Shown: positions 5,182 through 6,123 of the stretch, in pieces
Layout: each line of letters begins with the position of its first letter
Position numbering within the stretch: position 1 is the first letter of the stretch
NCBI GenBank assembly: GCA_024635465.1
Contig: JAGXIS010000178.1
Coordinates: forward strand, 1 to 6,123
Direction of reading: 5' to 3'
Length of the DNA: 6,123 nt
Origin: Bacteroidota bacterium
GTDB taxonomy: Bacteria; Bacteroidota; Rhodothermia; Balneolales; Balneolaceae
Position numbers and translations under genes: made by a program
The notes under the pieces: generated by a model
Told to the model about the DNA's origin: nothing
Seen by the model: the letters and a program-made list of their open reading frames with translations, nothing else
Databases searched by the model: none

Positions 5182-5472
5182 ATGTCCGTAACAAATAAAG
5201 ATGTTCATTATGTAGCCAATCTTGCCAGACTTCAACTGACAGAGGAAGAAGCTGAATCGCTAAAGGGTGATATGAACAAGATTCTGGGATATATTGATAC
5301 ACTCAATGAACTGGACACTTCAGATGTTGAACCTCTTGAGCATGTGATGGAGATTACTGCATCAACATTTAGAAAAGATGTCGCAAAAGAGCCTTTGAGT
5401 CATGATGACGCCCTCAAAAATGCACCGGATGCAGATTCTGACTACTTTCGTGTTCCTCGTGTAATTGAATAA
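5182..5472 (+). CDS. gatC: Asp/Glu-tRNA amidotransferase subunit C
   Basis: Small subunit of the GatCAB amidotransferase, which converts Glu-tRNA(Gln) to Gln-tRNA(Gln), and in many bacteria Asp-tRNA(Asn) to Asn-tRNA(Asn), in the cytoplasm. GatC wraps between GatA and GatB and stabilises the complex. The 96-residue length is typical. The family pattern is clear: VANLARLQLTEEEAE (11-25), an amphipathic helix with ILGYIDTLNELDTSDVEP (34-51), a conserved FRKD (63-66), and the C-terminal DYFRVPRVIE (87-96). gatA and gatB are not adjacent, so the three subunits are encoded apart in this genome. It appears to be the first gene of a unit with the membrane protein 37 bases downstream; no terminator lies between. 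Confidence 0.96.
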   Translation: MSVTNKDVHYVANLARLQLTEEEAESLKGDMNKILGYIDTLNELDTSDVEPLEHVMEITASTFRKDVAKEPLSHDDALKNAPDADSDYFRVPRVIE

Positions 5473-5509
5473 ACACATTTTTTTGTAAACGATTAGAAGG
5501 TGTCGATAA

Positions 5510-6123
5510 ATGGCCTCCAACAAAAATAAGAAGCAACAAAGTGGTGAGAAACCGAATTTTTGGAGCTCTTTAAATCGGAAAAAACAGCACGCCATTCTCC
5601 TGGTTTTTCTTTTCGTACTGCCCCTTTTCCTTTTTCACGCTTCTATTTTAGGCGGGCAACAATATATGGGTAATGATGCGATTCAGTGGCGTGCCGGTGC
5701 GGAATCACTAATCCAACATCAGGAAGAGTTTGATGGAACGGCACACTGGGCATCTAATATGTTTTCAGGAATGCCGGCCACAACCATATCTCATCCTCCT
5801 CAGATCGCCAATGTAGACAACACCCTTTTAAGATCACTGCGATTTATCTATCCCGCAGCCGAGATGTGGATCTTATTGGGGGGAGCTTATCTGATGTTTG
5901 TGTTGATGGGCATGAAGCCCCTTTCCGCTGTTTTTGGGGCAATTATCATCGGCTTTTCAACATATATTCCGATAATCATAGGGGCCGGACACAATGCCAA
6001 ATTTTTAGCCTATATCTACATTCCATGGATCTATAACGGGTATTTTTTGATTACCAGAACTCAACGAAACCGCTGGCTGGCCTTTTTTATTTTTGCACTT
6101 GCACTCACCTTGCATCTGAGAGC
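5510..6123 (+). CDS. YfhO-family membrane protein (partial, C-terminus outside window)
   Basis: Start of a large polytopic membrane protein of the YfhO type, a GT-C-like family thought to glycosylate cell-envelope polymers; family members are usually 700-900 residues, and 204 complete residues are visible here. A Lys/Asn/Gln-rich cytoplasmic tail (1-26) is followed by a first membrane helix (about 27-45). An extracytoplasmic loop then carries YMGNDAIQW (52-60), with the acidic residue expected in the GT-C first loop, and HWASNMFSGMPA (79-90). Further hydrophobic helices lie at about 118-135, 138-158, 167-182 and 188-204, with the family-like GHNAKFLAYIYIPW (160-173). The start is secure: an in-frame TAA directly precedes the ATG, and AGAAGG (5495-5500) lies nine bases upstream, one of the best ribosome-binding sites in the window. 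The substrate is unknown. Co-transcription with gatC is inferred from the 37-base gap. Confidence 0.82.
   Translation, partial: MASNKNKKQQSGEKPNFWSSLNRKKQHAILLVFLFVLPLFLFHASILGGQQYMGNDAIQWRAGAESLIQHQEEFDGTAHWASNMFSGMPATTISHPPQIANVDNTLLRSLRFIYPAAEMWILLGGAYLMFVLMGMKPLSAVFGAIIIGFSTYIPIIIGAGHNAKFLAYIYIPWIYNGYFLITRTQRNRWLAFFIFALALTLHLR

Noticed and set aside
5362..5595. Minus-strand open frame of 77 codons across the gatC end and the YfhO start
   Set aside because: It overlaps two confidently identified plus-strand genes and has no recognisable domain.

Overview
The window looks like chromosomal sequence from a member of the Bacteroidota/Balneolota/Rhodothermota group. The evidence is indirect: moderate-to-low GC, mostly weak or absent Shine-Dalgarno sites, several TAnnTTTG-like promoter elements, a DksA/TraR-family protein that has lost most zinc ligands, and a YfhO-type membrane protein next to gatC. 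The Balneolota are my best guess, but this is inference. No mobile element, CRISPR array, rRNA or tRNA was seen.

Left part (1-2478, minus strand): a sugar-handling pair. A ROK-family sugar kinase (1262-2227) is followed 83 bases later by a sugar-porter MFS permease that runs off the left edge (start at 1178, about 392 residues visible). Together they suggest uptake of a free hexose-type sugar followed by intracellular phosphorylation. A TACATTTG -7-like element and an adjacent 6-3-6 inverted repeat lie just upstream of the kinase. Farther upstream is a short DUF1572/DinB-superfamily gene (2479-2769) that ends right after the conserved N-terminal half of the family, so it is truncated or degraded.

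Middle (2770-3880): a plus-strand cold-shock domain protein (3019-3237) with a long, GC-richer leader and a textbook intrinsic terminator (3260-3295). It converges on a minus-strand DksA/TraR-like protein (best start 3831, stop at 3397). The gap between the terminator and the DksA-like gene holds three consecutive perfect inverted repeats, the last of which covers the DksA-like stop codon.

Right part (4080-6123): a minus-strand D-amino-acid aminotransferase (4080-4931) is divergent from gatC (5182-5472), the small subunit of the Glu-tRNA(Gln)/Asp-tRNA(Asn) amidotransferase. gatC is followed 37 bases later by a YfhO-type polytopic membrane protein that runs off the right edge. The divergent region carries a perfect 14-bp palindrome immediately upstream of a consensus TATAAT facing the aminotransferase.

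Most of the window is housekeeping or sugar-metabolism content. I found no convincing undescribed system. The items most worth a second look are the palindromes at the dat and kinase promoters, the truncated DUF1572 gene, the cluster of inverted repeats by the DksA-like gene, and the gatC-YfhO linkage.
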